Shown here one piece after another: positions 17,664 through 26,385 of a DNA stretch of 64,000 nucleotides. Under the pieces are notes generated by a model. The model was not told where the DNA came from. It did no database searches and saw only the letters and a list, made by a program, of their open reading frames with translations. Source of the stretch: Collinsella sp. (GTDB lineage: Bacteria > Actinomycetota > Coriobacteriia > Coriobacteriales > Coriobacteriaceae); assembly GCA_019413925.1 (NCBI GenBank), contig DXMY01000025.1:42386-106385 (forward strand). Reading direction: 5' to 3'. Both the position numbers and the translations under genes were made by a program. Each line of letters opens with the position of its first letter. Positions within the stretch are counted from its first letter, which is position 1.

Positions 17664-18536
17664 ATGTTCGATATGGTTTCTCGCCGCGGATTCGTCTCGC
17701 TTTCTGCTGTCGCCGCTGCCGGCCTTGGCCTTGCTGGCTGCTCGGGCAACAAGACGTCTGAGCCGGCCGGCTCCGATGCGGGTTCTGCCAAGACTTCTTT
17801 CAAGAAGGCCGTCGGGCTGCAGGTGTTCGCCGCCAACTCGCTCGAGAAGGCTCTGCCCGAGGTTCAGAAGCTCTACACCGAGCAGACGGGTACCACCTTT
17901 GCCGACACGCAGTTTAAGGCGTCCGGCGACCTTGTCGAGCAGATGCGCGCCGGCGCCGCGGTTGACGTGCTCATCACGGCCTCCAAGGGCACTATGGACG
18001 ACGCCGAGGCCGCCGAGCTCGTCGACGCCGACACGCGTGAGGACATGTTCGTCAACGACCTCGTGATTATTCGTGCCGAGGGCTCCGACACCAAGGTCGA
18101 GGCCATCGCCGACGTCGCGAACCTGGACGGCAAGATTGCCGTCGGCGACGCTAAGACCGTTCCCGCCGGCAAGTATGCCAACCAAGCGCTGGCTTCTGTT
18201 GGGCTCTACACCGGTACCGAGGGCGACGACGGCGAGTATGCACCCGAGCTCGCCGACAAGGTGGCCCTGGCCGACAAGGTCGGCACCGCCGCAGCTTACG
18301 TCTCTACGGGCGACTGCGTGGCCGGCTTTGTCTACAGCTCCGACATCTTCCGCTACGACGGCATCGAGGAGGCCTTCGTGTGCCCCGAGGATTCGCACAA
18401 GCCCATCGTGTATCCGGGTGCCGTTGCCGAGAGCTCCGAGCACGCCGACGAGGCCAAGGCGTTCATCGACTTCTGTCTGACCAACAAGAAGGCGCAGAAG
18501 ATTTGGGCTAAGTACGGATTTGAGCTTTCCGCGTAG
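17664..18536 (+). CDS. modA: Molybdate ABC transporter substrate-binding lipoprotein
   Basis: Extracytoplasmic molybdate (or tungstate) receptor, 290 aa. A type II signal peptide ends in the lipobox LAGC (Cys26), preceded by the Arg pair S-R-R-G-F. The mature protein has the ModA start VGLQVFAANSLEKALPEV and the ligand-loop sequence TASKGTMDDAEAA. ATG at 17664 follows GAAAGGG; an upstream in-frame TTG is less well placed. It leads an operon with modB and modC behind an operator-like palindrome. Confidence 0.92.
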   Translation: MFDMVSRRGFVSLSAVAAAGLGLAGCSGNKTSEPAGSDAGSAKTSFKKAVGLQVFAANSLEKALPEVQKLYTEQTGTTFADTQFKASGDLVEQMRAGAAVDVLITASKGTMDDAEAAELVDADTREDMFVNDLVIIRAEGSDTKVEAIADVANLDGKIAVGDAKTVPAGKYANQALASVGLYTGTEGDDGEYAPELADKVALADKVGTAAAYVSTGDCVAGFVYSSDIFRYDGIEEAFVCPEDSHKPIVYPGAVAESSEHADEAKAFIDFCLTNKKAQKIWAKYGFELSA

Positions 18537-18604
18537 TGCGGCTTGGAGCGATAATCCCATCGTTTTGTCTTTTGCCCTGTCCTCGTCTTTCCTTGGAGCG
18601 TTTC

Positions 18605-20047
18605 GTGCGTAATAGATTTCGCATTCTTGTCGCCTGTGCTTTGACGCTCGAGCTTTGCTGGGTGCCGGGATGGGCGTTTGCCGGTGGTACTGAGGGCGGG
18701 GCCCAGGTTGCCGTGACCGCCAAGGGGCTTTCTTATGGGCTCGATGGTTTTGAACGGTTAGCCAAGGGGACCGCCCGTGTCATGGAGGGCCAGCCCGAGG
18801 GCTATCGGTTTCCCGTTGAAGGGGACACGGACCTCATAGTGGCGCCGGCTGCCGATCGCGTGGTGGTGTGGATATCGCCCAAGGCGGTCGAGACATATGG
18901 ATGGGATCTGCAGAACAACGAGAGCGTATCGGGTCTAAAGACCCTCGTCTGCGAGCTTGACGGCGCAAACTGCATGGGAGGCGCACGGCTGGAAGACATG
19001 GATCTTCCTTGGTATGCCACGACGGAAGCGGCGTTTAATGTCGGTGGGTATACCTATGCCTTTGATGAGCGCGGTGCGAATGGGGACCGCTATGTGGTCA
19101 TCGCATCAGCCTCGGGTGATGCCAAGGGCGGCGCGCGTTGGCTTGATAGCGCTCAAATCGTGGAAGCATCATCCGTTGTGATGCAAGATGAACAGGAGCC
19201 CTTGGCGTCCCTTGTCGCCTTTTTGACCGGCATCGACTATCGCCCGCTTTGGGTGTCTATCAAAACGAGTGGCCTTGCCCTGGTGATTGCCTTTGCGCTG
19301 GGCCTGCTTGCCGCATGGAAGACTATGGGCACGACGAGCCGCGTGAAGGGCCTGCTCGACTCGGCCTTTACCATCCCCATGGTGCTGCCTCCCACGGTGT
19401 GCGGCTTTCTGCTCCTCATGCTGTTTGGCCGCTCGACCGGGGTTGGCCAGTGGCTTATCGCGCACGGCATCTCGATCGTCTTTACGTGGCCAGCGGCGGT
19501 GATATCTGCCGTGGTGGTGTCGTTTCCCCTGGTCTACCGTACGGCGCTCGGCGCCTTTGAGAGCCTGGACACGCAGATGCTCGACGCCGCGCGAACCCTG
19601 GGGTGGTCCGAGCGCCGTATCTTTGCCAAGCTTATGATGCCACTCGGCTGGCCCTCGATCGCCGCCGGTACGGTGCTCGCCTTTGCCCGTGCGATGGGTG
19701 AGTTCGGTTGCACCCTCTTCTTTGCGGGTAACTATGCCGGTATTACGCAGACCATTCCCATCGCTATCTACTTTGAGTGGATGGGCGGCTACACCTCGGT
19801 GGCCCTCTTTTGGGTTGTCGTCGTGATTGCGTTTAGTTTCCTGGTCATCCTGTTTATCAACATGTACACCGCGCATTCGCAAAAGTATCGCGAGCGGGGC
19901 CTTTCCCGTGCGGAGCGCAAGCGGGCCAAAGAACTCGCCGATACGGCCGATTCGCTCGACCCGGTGGGCGGCGATGCCCTGCGTATCGATCGCGAGGCGC
20001 TGGCCGAGCTCATGCGCGATGATGCCACTCTGCAGGGAGGTCGATAG
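18605..20047 (+). CDS. modB: Molybdate ABC transporter permease with a secreted N-terminal extension
   Basis: Membrane subunit of the molybdate importer. The permease core occupies roughly residues 215-440 and contains the EAA loop AARTLGWSERRIFAKLMMPLGWPSI-type segment (about residues 335-362) that contacts ModC. Unusually, it is preceded by a signal-like segment (residues about 1-26, ending GWAFA) and about 190 residues predicted to be outside the membrane. It also ends in a 40-residue charged cytoplasmic tail. ModB proteins are normally about 220-270 aa; this one is 480. GTG at 18605 is chosen for GGAG 7 bases upstream, but the frame is open back to 18536. Confidence 0.85.
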   Translation: MRNRFRILVACALTLELCWVPGWAFAGGTEGGAQVAVTAKGLSYGLDGFERLAKGTARVMEGQPEGYRFPVEGDTDLIVAPAADRVVVWISPKAVETYGWDLQNNESVSGLKTLVCELDGANCMGGARLEDMDLPWYATTEAAFNVGGYTYAFDERGANGDRYVVIASASGDAKGGARWLDSAQIVEASSVVMQDEQEPLASLVAFLTGIDYRPLWVSIKTSGLALVIAFALGLLAAWKTMGTTSRVKGLLDSAFTIPMVLPPTVCGFLLLMLFGRSTGVGQWLIAHGISIVFTWPAAVISAVVVSFPLVYRTALGAFESLDTQMLDAARTLGWSERRIFAKLMMPLGWPSIAAGTVLAFARAMGEFGCTLFFAGNYAGITQTIPIAIYFEWMGGYTSVALFWVVVVIAFSFLVILFINMYTAHSQKYRERGLSRAERKRAKELADTADSLDPVGGDALRIDREALAELMRDDATLQGGR

Positions 20048-20050
20048 GCC

Positions 20051-21121
20051 ATGTCGATCGTTCTGGATATCAAAAAGCGCTATCCTGGGTTTACGCTCGA
20101 TATGCAGCTTGAGGCTGGAGAGGAGCGCGTGGCGCTGCTGGGCGCCTCGGGGTGCGGCAAGAGCTGTACGCTACGCTGCATTGCCGGTGTGGAGACGCCC
20201 GACGAGGGCAAGATCGTCGTCAACGGCGTGACCTTTTTTGATTCGGCGGCGGGCATCAACCTATCGCCCCAGGAGCGTAAATGCGCCCTGCTGTTCCAAA
20301 ACTATCAGCTGTTTCCCAATATGACGGTGGCCGATAACGTGTGCGCCGGCGTACAGGATGCGGGTGACGTCGCTGCACGCAAAAAGCTCGCCGAGCGCTA
20401 TCTTGGCATTTTTGGTCTGGCCGATTTTGCCGACCGCTATCCCGCACGCCTCTCGGGTGGTCAGCAGCAGCGCGTGGCGCTTGCGCGCATGGTGGCGGCA
20501 CACCCGGGCATTTTTATGTTCGACGAGCCCATGAGCGCGCTCGATGCCTACCTTAAGAGCGCGCTCGAGCAGAACATGCTCGACCTGTTCGACGTGTGCA
20601 ACCGCACCGTGCTCTACGTGAGCCACGATATCGACGAAGCGTGTCGCCTGTGCCAGCGCATTTGCGTGATGCATAACGGGCATGTGGAGGAGATCGGCTC
20701 CGTCGAAGATGTGGTCCGCCGGCCGCAAACCTTGGCCGCGCTGCGCTTGACGGGCTGCAAGAACACAAGCCGGGCGTGCAAGATCGGCGACGAAGAAGTT
20801 GAGGCTCTCGACTGGGGCATGACCTTTAATGTGGGTCGCGAGGTTCCTGATGATGTGGCGTACCTGGGGATTCGCGCAAGTTACTTCCATGTTGACAACC
20901 GTGCCGAGCGTGGTCGTAACAGCTACGACTTACACGTGGCCCGGGTGAGCGATTCGCGCTTTGAGCGGCTGGTGCTGTTGGACGTGCCACGTGTCGATGC
21001 GCCCACGCGTCTGCAGTGGAAGGTCAACAAGGTGAGCGTGGCTTCCGACGAGCTGCCGCAGGCCGACGAGACCCTGCGCATGCACTTCGACGCCAAGAGA
21101 ATCCATCTCGTCTGTCGATAA
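20051..21121 (+). CDS. modC: Molybdate ABC transporter ATP-binding protein
   Basis: Cytoplasmic ATPase of the molybdate importer, 356 aa. Walker A GASGCGKS is at residues 31-38, the signature LSGGQQQR at 134-141, Walker B IFMFDEP at 154-160, and the switch His in YVSHD follows. The region after about residue 230 is divergent from the usual MOP/TOBE regulatory domain but has the right length for one. It starts 3 bp after the modB stop, so modABC is one transcript. A GGGACAG palindrome begins 3 bp after its stop codon. Confidence 0.92.
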   Translation: MSIVLDIKKRYPGFTLDMQLEAGEERVALLGASGCGKSCTLRCIAGVETPDEGKIVVNGVTFFDSAAGINLSPQERKCALLFQNYQLFPNMTVADNVCAGVQDAGDVAARKKLAERYLGIFGLADFADRYPARLSGGQQQRVALARMVAAHPGIFMFDEPMSALDAYLKSALEQNMLDLFDVCNRTVLYVSHDIDEACRLCQRICVMHNGHVEEIGSVEDVVRRPQTLAALRLTGCKNTSRACKIGDEEVEALDWGMTFNVGREVPDDVAYLGIRASYFHVDNRAERGRNSYDLHVARVSDSRFERLVLLDVPRVDAPTRLQWKVNKVSVASDELPQADETLRMHFDAKRIHLVCR

Positions 21122-21124
21122 TGT

Positions 21125-21147
21125 GACAAAGGGACAGTCCCTTTGTC
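21125..21147. repeat. GGGACAG-type palindrome after modC
   Basis: GACAAAGGGAC (21125-21135) and GTCCCTTTGTC (21137-21147) around one base, the same core as at 12507-12537. Possible 3'-end element of modABC. Confidence 0.85.
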
Positions 21148-21247
21148 CCTTCTGCTGCGTCGCGTAGGGGTTGCGATACGCCGCCCGCTCGCGGCGCCGC
21201 CATGCGTATACTGGGAGGAAAAGATTGACCTATGAGAGGAGGGATCG

Positions 21248-22297
21248 ATGGCTGACGATTTCATCAAGCTCACGCAGATGACCGCTGCCTCTGGTTGAGC
21301 CGCTAAGTTGGCTCCTGGAGCCCTCGCCCAGGTCCTGGGCGACTTACCCAATGTGCATAACGACAACCTGCTCGTGGGGTTCGATACCTCCGACGATGCG
21401 AGCGTCTTTCGCGTTGGCGATAATCTGGGCCTCGTTCAGTCCATCGACTTCTTCCCGCCGATGGTCGACGACCCGTTTCTGTTTGGCCAGATCGCGGCGG
21501 CAAACTCGCTGTCGGACATCTACGCCATGGGTGGGCGGCCGAGCCATGCCATGAACCTGCTGTGCATTCCCAGTTGCCTGGGCGTCGAGGTCGCAGGTGA
21601 GATTCTGGCGGGTGGCGCCGACAAGTGCGTCGAGGCTGGCTGCACCATCGCGGGCGGCCACACCATCAACGACGACGAGCCCAAGTACGGCCTGTCCGTG
21701 AGTGGCTTTGTCGCGCTCGACCGCATGCTCGCCAACAGCGGTGCGCGCGTGGGCGATGTCCTACTGCTGACCAAGGCGATCGGCTCGGGCATTATCACCA
21801 CGGCCATTAAGGGCGTGCTCATCGAGCAGGACGAGGCCGCAGCCATGTTTGACTCGATGCGCACCCTCAACGAGGCCCCGATTCGTCTGGCCGAGGGCCT
21901 CGAGCTTCACGGCTGTACCGACATCACGGGCTTTGGCTTGATCGGGCACGCGTGCGAGATGGCCGAGGGCTCAGGTGTGCAGATTGAGCTTGTGTCGGGG
22001 GCGGTGCCGCTCTTTGACCAGGTGCTCGACATGGCGCGTCTGGGCATTATCCCCGCGGGCTCCTACCGCAACCAGGACTTCTTTGGCCCGCGTGTGGCCG
22101 CCGACGAGGACCTGGAGCCGGGTGTGTTGGATGCGCTGTACGATCCACAGACATCGGGTGGCCTGCTTATCGCGGCGCCCGCGGCGGATGTGGATGAGCT
22201 TGCGCGTCGTTTACATGCCGAGGGGCGCGTTGCCGCCACAATCGGTCGCGTGTGCGAGCCGGTGCCGGGCGGTCCTGCCGTTCGCGTTGTGCATTAA
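21248..22297 (+). CDS. selD: Selenophosphate synthetase, a selenoprotein with in-frame UGA
   Basis: Makes selenophosphate from selenide and ATP, the selenium donor for Sec-tRNA. Translation from the ATG at 21248 gives MADDFIKLTQMTAASG, then TGA at 21296-21298 (codon 17), then AAKLAPGALAQVL. The UGA is exactly at the catalytic Cys/Sec position of the SGCAAKL motif, so it is read as selenocysteine; the product is 349 aa. Downstream domains match SelD: DDASVF, QSIDFFPPMVDDPF, GGHTINDDEPKYG, TDITGFGLIGHACEMA. ATG follows GAGAGGAGGGATCG. selA, selB and a tRNA-Sec gene in the same window make the readthrough credible. An ordinary gene caller would start it at the TTG at 21308 and miss the active site. 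Confidence 0.93.
21299..21343 (+). promoter_or_regulatory. Candidate bacterial SECIS element of selD
   Basis: Just 3' of the UGA are two hairpins: GGCTC-CTG-GAGCC (21310-21322) and TCGCCCAG-GTC-CTGGGCGA (21325-21342). The second can be drawn with AGGUC in its apical loop (21330-21334), the loop sequence of the E. coli fdhF SECIS, and lies about 31 nt after UGA, within the accepted bacterial range. Confidence 0.65.
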
Positions 22298-22356
22298 GGA
22301 AAACCGTTTATGCGACCGTCTACTGTTCTGGGCGGTCCCTTTTGAAAGGATTTGCT

Positions 22357-22983
22357 ATGTCTACCAAAATTGAAGTCAATGCCATGGGCGATGCCTGCCC
22401 GCTGCCCGTCGTCAAGACGCTCAAAGCTCTGAAGCAGCTTGATGGCGAGGGTGTTGTCGTGACCTCGGTCGACAACGAGACGGCCGTCAAGAACATCTCC
22501 AAGATGGCACAGGAAAAGGGCTGCACGGCCTCGGTCGAGAAGGTCGCCGATGCCGAGTGGCACGTGATCGTGGCGACCGCCGGCGCCGTTGCCGTGGCCG
22601 ATCCTGAGCAGGACGGCGCCGCTTTCTGCGACGCCAGCGCCGGCAAGGGCAAGCTGGTCGTGGCCGTCTACACCGATTGCATGGGTCGCGGCGACGATGA
22701 GCTGGGCCACAAGCTCATGAAGGCCTTTATCTTTGCCGTGACGCAGCAGGAGGAGCTGCCCGCCACGATGCTCTTCTACAACGGCGGCGCCAAACTCACC
22801 GTCGAGGGGTCGCCGGTGCTTGACGACCTCAAGGGCCTGGCCGAGCAGGGTGTCGAGATCCTTACCTGCGGCACCTGCCTCGACCACTTTGGCATTAAGG
22901 ACCAGCTTGCCGTGGGCGATGTCACGAACATGTACGTGATCGTCGAAAAGATGGAGCAGGCCGGCCGCGTCGTGCGTCCGTAG
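22357..22983 (+). CDS. yedF: Sulfurtransferase-like selenium metabolism protein YedF
   Basis: 208-aa protein. The N-terminal TusA/SirA-like domain has MGDACPLPVVKTLKAL, with the CPxP motif at about residue 13. The C-terminal DsrE-like domain has MGRGDDELGHKLMKAF and ends with EILTCGTCLDHFGIKDQLAVG. This two-domain layout and its position beside selD are typical of YedF, which is thought to help deliver selenium or sulfur. ATG at 22357 follows GAAAGG. It is 59 bp from selD and followed by a DUF3343 gene, forming one operon. The exact reaction is unproven. Confidence 0.9.
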   Translation: MSTKIEVNAMGDACPLPVVKTLKALKQLDGEGVVVTSVDNETAVKNISKMAQEKGCTASVEKVADAEWHVIVATAGAVAVADPEQDGAAFCDASAGKGKLVVAVYTDCMGRGDDELGHKLMKAFIFAVTQQEELPATMLFYNGGAKLTVEGSPVLDDLKGLAEQGVEILTCGTCLDHFGIKDQLAVGDVTNMYVIVEKMEQAGRVVRP

Positions 22984-23001
22984 CGCCTGGGTGGGATTGC
23001 C

Positions 23002-23253
23002 ATGAGAGAAAAGCGCCCGGCGCTTGTCATCACGTTTCCCACCACGGCGGCCGCCATGGGCTGCGAGTCTCTGTGCCGTGAGCGTGGCCTTCCCGGGCGA
23101 ACGATTCCCGTACCCGGAGAGGTTGCTGCCGGCTGCGGCCTGGCATGGAAAGCCCTGCCTGAAAATGAACCACTGCTGCGAAGCGAGCTTGCCGCGGCGG
23201 ACGTTCCCACCGAGGGCTTTACTGTGATCGATATGTGGGAGGTCGTGCGATGA
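23002..23253 (+). CDS. DUF3343 putative Se/S carrier-like protein
   Basis: 83-aa protein of the DUF3343 family, annotated in Pfam as a putative Se/S carrier. ITFPTTAAAMGCESLCRERG at the N-terminus and AGCGLAWKA near residue 47 are typical, and the cysteines could carry persulfide or perselenide. It lies 18 bp after yedF and overlaps the next gene in an ATGA junction (23250-23253), suggesting coupled translation. The carrier role is inferred from family and context. Confidence 0.82.
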   Translation: MREKRPALVITFPTTAAAMGCESLCRERGLPGRTIPVPGEVAAGCGLAWKALPENEPLLRSELAAADVPTEGFTVIDMWEVVR

Positions 23254-24389
23254 TCTACCTGGATAACGCGGCGACGACCATGCACAAACCTCAGGCGGTC
23301 ATCGATGCCGTGGTGCAGGCGATGTGCTCGCTCGGCAATGCTGGGCGAGGCGCCACGTCGGGTGCGCTCGACGCGGCGCGCACCATCCACAGCTGCCGCA
23401 CCAAGCTTGCGCGCTTGCTGGGCTGCCCGCGGGTGGACCATATTTGTTTTACGCCCAACTCCACGGCGGCGCTCAACACCGCCATCAACGGCGTGGTGCG
23501 CCCCGGCGATCGTGTGGTCACGACGGTGCTCGAACACAACTCCGTGCTGCGTCCGCTCAACCGCCTGGCGGCAGAGCAGGGCGTGACTGTTGAGCATGCG
23601 GGCTGCGACGCGAACGGCGTGCTCGACTACGACGAGCTCGAGCAGCTGGTCACGCCGGGCACGCGTGCCGTGGTGGTGACACACGCCTCCAATGTGACCG
23701 GCAACGCGGTCGACATTGCACGCGTGGCTGCCATGGCCCATGCGGCCGGCGCGCTTGTGATCGTCGATGCCTCGCAGTCTGCCGGCACGGCGCATATCGA
23801 TATGCAGGTCATGGGGCTCGACGTGGTGTGCTTTACCGGCCACAAGGGGCTCATGGGCCCGCAGGGGACCGGTGGCCTAGCCGTGGCGGAAGGCATTGAC
23901 GTGGCTCCTTGGGCCATGGGTGGCACGGGCGTGCGCAGCTTCGATGCGCTGCAGCCGCAAGAGTGGCCCACGCGTCTTGAGGCGGGCACGCTCAACGGTC
24001 ACGGTATCGCCGGCCTTTCCGCCGGCCTCGACGTTATCGAGGCCCAGGGCGGGGTAGAGGCGATTGCGGCACGCGAACGTGCGCTTGCCGAGCGCTTCCT
24101 CGCCGGCGTTCGCGACATTCCCGGCATTGCGCTCTACGGTGCGTTTGACCAGCCCGTGCGCTCGGCGATCGTTTCGCTTAACGTGGGCGATATCGATTCG
24201 GCCGAGGTCTCGGACGCGCTCATGCAAGGGTGGGGGATTGCGACGCGCCCCGGCGCCCACTGCGCTCCGCTCATGCACCGCGCACTGGGGACCGAGCGCC
24301 AGGGTGTCGTTCGCTTCTCGTTTGGGTATTTCAACACGGACGAGGAAGTCGACACCGCGATTGACGCTCTGCACGATTTAGCCTGCTAA
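23250..24389 (+). CDS. Cysteine desulfurase-like class V aminotransferase of the selenium cluster
   Basis: PLP enzyme of the NifS/CsdA fold, 379 aa. IYLDNAATT starts the fold, CFTGHKGLMGPQGTGG carries the PLP lysine (near residue 200), and TRPGAHCAPLMHR carries the active-site cysteine near residue 338. It probably mobilises sulfur from cysteine or selenium from selenocysteine for SelD, because it is the last gene of selD-yedF-DUF3343 and overlaps the latter by 4 bp. ATG at 23250 is chosen over an in-frame GTG at 23235 on that basis. Desulfurase versus selenocysteine lyase preference cannot be read from sequence. Confidence 0.85.
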   Translation: MIYLDNAATTMHKPQAVIDAVVQAMCSLGNAGRGATSGALDAARTIHSCRTKLARLLGCPRVDHICFTPNSTAALNTAINGVVRPGDRVVTTVLEHNSVLRPLNRLAAEQGVTVEHAGCDANGVLDYDELEQLVTPGTRAVVVTHASNVTGNAVDIARVAAMAHAAGALVIVDASQSAGTAHIDMQVMGLDVVCFTGHKGLMGPQGTGGLAVAEGIDVAPWAMGGTGVRSFDALQPQEWPTRLEAGTLNGHGIAGLSAGLDVIEAQGGVEAIAARERALAERFLAGVRDIPGIALYGAFDQPVRSAIVSLNVGDIDSAEVSDALMQGWGIATRPGAHCAPLMHRALGTERQGVVRFSFGYFNTDEEVDTAIDALHDLAC

Positions 24390-24403
24390 AGCGTATATAC
24401 TTG

Positions 24404-24433
24404 CGGGACGGGTCTTTTGCCCGTCCCGTTTTG
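24404..24433 (+). terminator. Terminator of the selD operon
   Basis: 9-bp perfect stem CGGGACGGG with CCCGTCCCG, 7-base loop, then TTTTGTTT. It ends about 22 bp before the brnQ start. Confidence 0.88.
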
Positions 24434-24455
24434 TTTCGACCCGAAAGGTGGTCCT

Positions 24456-25814
24456 ATGGCATCATCCGCCCCGCGCGGTCTGCGCTCCGACCATGTCCTC
24501 ACCGTCGGCATCGCCCTGTTCTCGATGCTCTTTGGCGCCGGCAACCTCATTATTCCGCCGCTGCTGGCGCTGCAGGCGGGCTCTGCCACGCCGCTCGCCA
24601 TGCTCGGCTTTCTGATTGCCGCCATCGGCCTTCCCGTCATGGGCTTTATCGCCGTGGCACTTGCCGGAACGGCGCGCGAGCTTGCCGGTCGTGTGCACCC
24701 CAAGTTTGGCGAGTTTTTTGTCGCGGCGGTGTATCTGGCTATCGGTCCGTGTCTGGCCATTCCGCGCACGAGCTCCACGGCCTTCGAGATGCTGGTGCCG
24801 CTGCTGCCCGAGGGCGTCTCGCTCGGCACGGCGCGCCTGGTGTTTGCCGTCGGCTTCTTTGTCGTCGCGTTTGCGCTCACGCTGCGCCCGGGCGTCATCA
24901 CACGCGTGCTCGGCCGCATTACGGGCCCCGCGCTCATTGCGCTCATCGTGCTGGTCGTTGGTGCTGCCGTGATCTCGCCGCTGGGTCCCGCTGCCGCGCC
25001 GCAGGCCCCCTACGATGCTGGCGCTGCCGTGCAGGGCTTTCTGACTGGCTATCAGACCATGGACCTGCTCGCGTCGCTCGCCTTTGGCATCATCATCGCC
25101 GAGACCATCCACGAGTTGGGTGTTACCGATGACAAGCGCGTGGCCTTCGAGATTTCGCGTTCCGGTGTGATCGCCGGCGTACTCATGGCCATCATCTACT
25201 GCGGCTTGGGCCTTGCCGGTATGCAGCTCGGCACCGTGATGCCCGACGCTACCAACGGCGCCGCCATCCTCGCCCGTTCGGCCTCCATGCATTTTGGGCT
25301 TGCCGGCACGGTCGTGGTCTTTGCGATCTTTTTCCTCGCCTGCATGAACGTGTGCATCGGCCTCATCAGCTGCTGCTCGCGTTACTTCTGCGAGACGTAT
25401 GTGGTCGAAGGGGGAGCGGAGGCCTCTGAGGAGGCCATGCGCCGCCCCTTTGCGGTTCTCGCCTTTGTGTTCGCAGCGTTTTCGTGCGTGCTCTCCAACG
25501 TGGGCCTCGACGTGATTCTTATGTTCTCGGTGCCCATGCTCAATGCCTTGTATCCCGTTGCCATTGTGCTGGTGCTTATGGGCCTGGTGCACGGTTTTTG
25601 CGACGCGCATCCGCAGGTATGGGTCTGGGTCGGCGGCGTCGTCGCGGTGCAGAGCGTGATCACCTCGGTCCGCGACGCGTTCTTTGCTGGCGCGTGGCTA
25701 CCGTTCGATGCGCTGCCGCTGGCGGATATCGGTGCCGCGTGGGCGCCGGTCGCCGTGGTGGCGTTTGTGATAGGCCTGCTCCACAGCCGGTTTGTCGCAC
25801 ATTCGAGGAGCTAG
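24456..25814 (+). CDS. brnQ: Branched-chain amino acid transport system II carrier protein
   Basis: Cation-coupled importer of Leu/Ile/Val in the inner membrane (LIVCS family). It has 452 aa with about 12 hydrophobic segments. LFSMLFGAGNLIIPP in TM1 is the family signature, with a following GFLIAAIGLPVMG segment. ATG at 24456 follows CGAAAGGTGGTCC. The selD-operon terminator lies just upstream, so it probably has its own weak promoter or depends on readthrough; its function is unrelated to selenium. Confidence 0.88.
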   Translation: MASSAPRGLRSDHVLTVGIALFSMLFGAGNLIIPPLLALQAGSATPLAMLGFLIAAIGLPVMGFIAVALAGTARELAGRVHPKFGEFFVAAVYLAIGPCLAIPRTSSTAFEMLVPLLPEGVSLGTARLVFAVGFFVVAFALTLRPGVITRVLGRITGPALIALIVLVVGAAVISPLGPAAAPQAPYDAGAAVQGFLTGYQTMDLLASLAFGIIIAETIHELGVTDDKRVAFEISRSGVIAGVLMAIIYCGLGLAGMQLGTVMPDATNGAAILARSASMHFGLAGTVVVFAIFFLACMNVCIGLISCCSRYFCETYVVEGGAEASEEAMRRPFAVLAFVFAAFSCVLSNVGLDVILMFSVPMLNALYPVAIVLVLMGLVHGFCDAHPQVWVWVGGVVAVQSVITSVRDAFFAGAWLPFDALPLADIGAAWAPVAVVAFVIGLLHSRFVAHSRS

Positions 25815-25905
25815 AATATCGCCGCTTGCACAGGCGGGAAGTCTCCCCTATAATTTCCTTCGCTTTGGGACACGCAAGGTTTATGCCTTAGCTGCTCAAC
25901 ACCTT

Positions 25906-25982
25906 CGGGACGTGGCGCAGTTTGGTAGCGCGCCTGCTTTGGGAGCAGGATGTCGCAGGTTCAAATCCTGTCGTCCCGACCA
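25906..25982 (+). tRNA. tRNA-Pro (anticodon TGG)
   Basis: 77 nt including an encoded CCA. Acceptor CGGGACG (25906-25912) pairs with CGTCCCG (25972-25978). The anticodon stem CCTGC/GCAGG encloses TTTGGGA with TGG at 25940-25942, and the T-loop is TTCAAAT. Confidence 0.97.
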
Positions 25983-25988
25983 TATCTT

Positions 25989-26062
25989 GCGGGCGTAGTT
26001 CAATGGTAGAACCCCAGCCTTCCAAGCTGATGACGCGGGTTCGATTCCCGTCGCCCGCTCCA
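25989..26062 (+). tRNA. tRNA-Gly (anticodon TCC)
   Basis: 74 nt with encoded CCA. Acceptor GCGGGCG pairs with CGCCCGC; the anticodon loop CTTCCAA carries TCC at 26021-26023; the T-loop is TTCGATT. It starts 6 bp after tRNA-Pro, so the two are co-transcribed. Confidence 0.97.
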
Positions 26063-26123
26063 TAAGAATTGTTTTAACGGCTTTGGTTTCCTTTGGGAAT
26101 CAGAGCTGTTTTCGTTTACGCGC

Positions 26124-26265
26124 CGGGCGACGGGAATCGAACCCGTCAGGGTGCGGAGCTGAGAAAATGCGTGAGCATTTTCCAGCGCAGCACGCAAGGG
26201 CCGAAGGCCCGCAGCGAAACAAGGATTTGCGAAGCAAATCCTTGGACTTCCCGTCGCCCGCTCCA
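26124..26265. repeat. Partial inverted and direct copies of the tRNA-Gly 3' end with nested hairpins
   Basis: 26124-26145 is a perfect 22-bp reverse complement of tRNA-Gly positions 26036-26057. 26248-26265 is an 18-bp direct copy of the tRNA 3' end (26045-26062) including CCA. Between them are three compact hairpins: GAAAATGC-GTGA-GCATTTTC (26163-26182), GGGCC-GAA-GGCCC (26198-26210) and AAGGATTTGC-GAA-GCAAATCCTT (26221-26243). This looks like an att-site scar or a tRNA-derived structured insertion. Confidence 0.85.
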
Positions 26266-26385
26266 AGCTATATAATCGCAGGCCAATATGCTAATTTGGC
26301 TCGCGTTTATTTTTATACCGTCCGACCTCGCGGGGCAAATGAACCAAGAGCGTTTGTCCCACATCGTAAGAAAGTAGTGATTGCC

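Noticed and set aside
21296..21298. Nonsense mutation or pseudogene reading of selD.
   Set aside because: The TGA is exactly at the catalytic Cys/Sec codon, the rest of the protein is intact, and the full Sec machinery including tRNA-Sec is in the window.
26083..26385. N-terminal extension of the formate/nitrite channel back to 26083.
   Set aside because: It would translate the tRNA-derived repeat region; the ATG at 26386 begins the family-like N-terminus.
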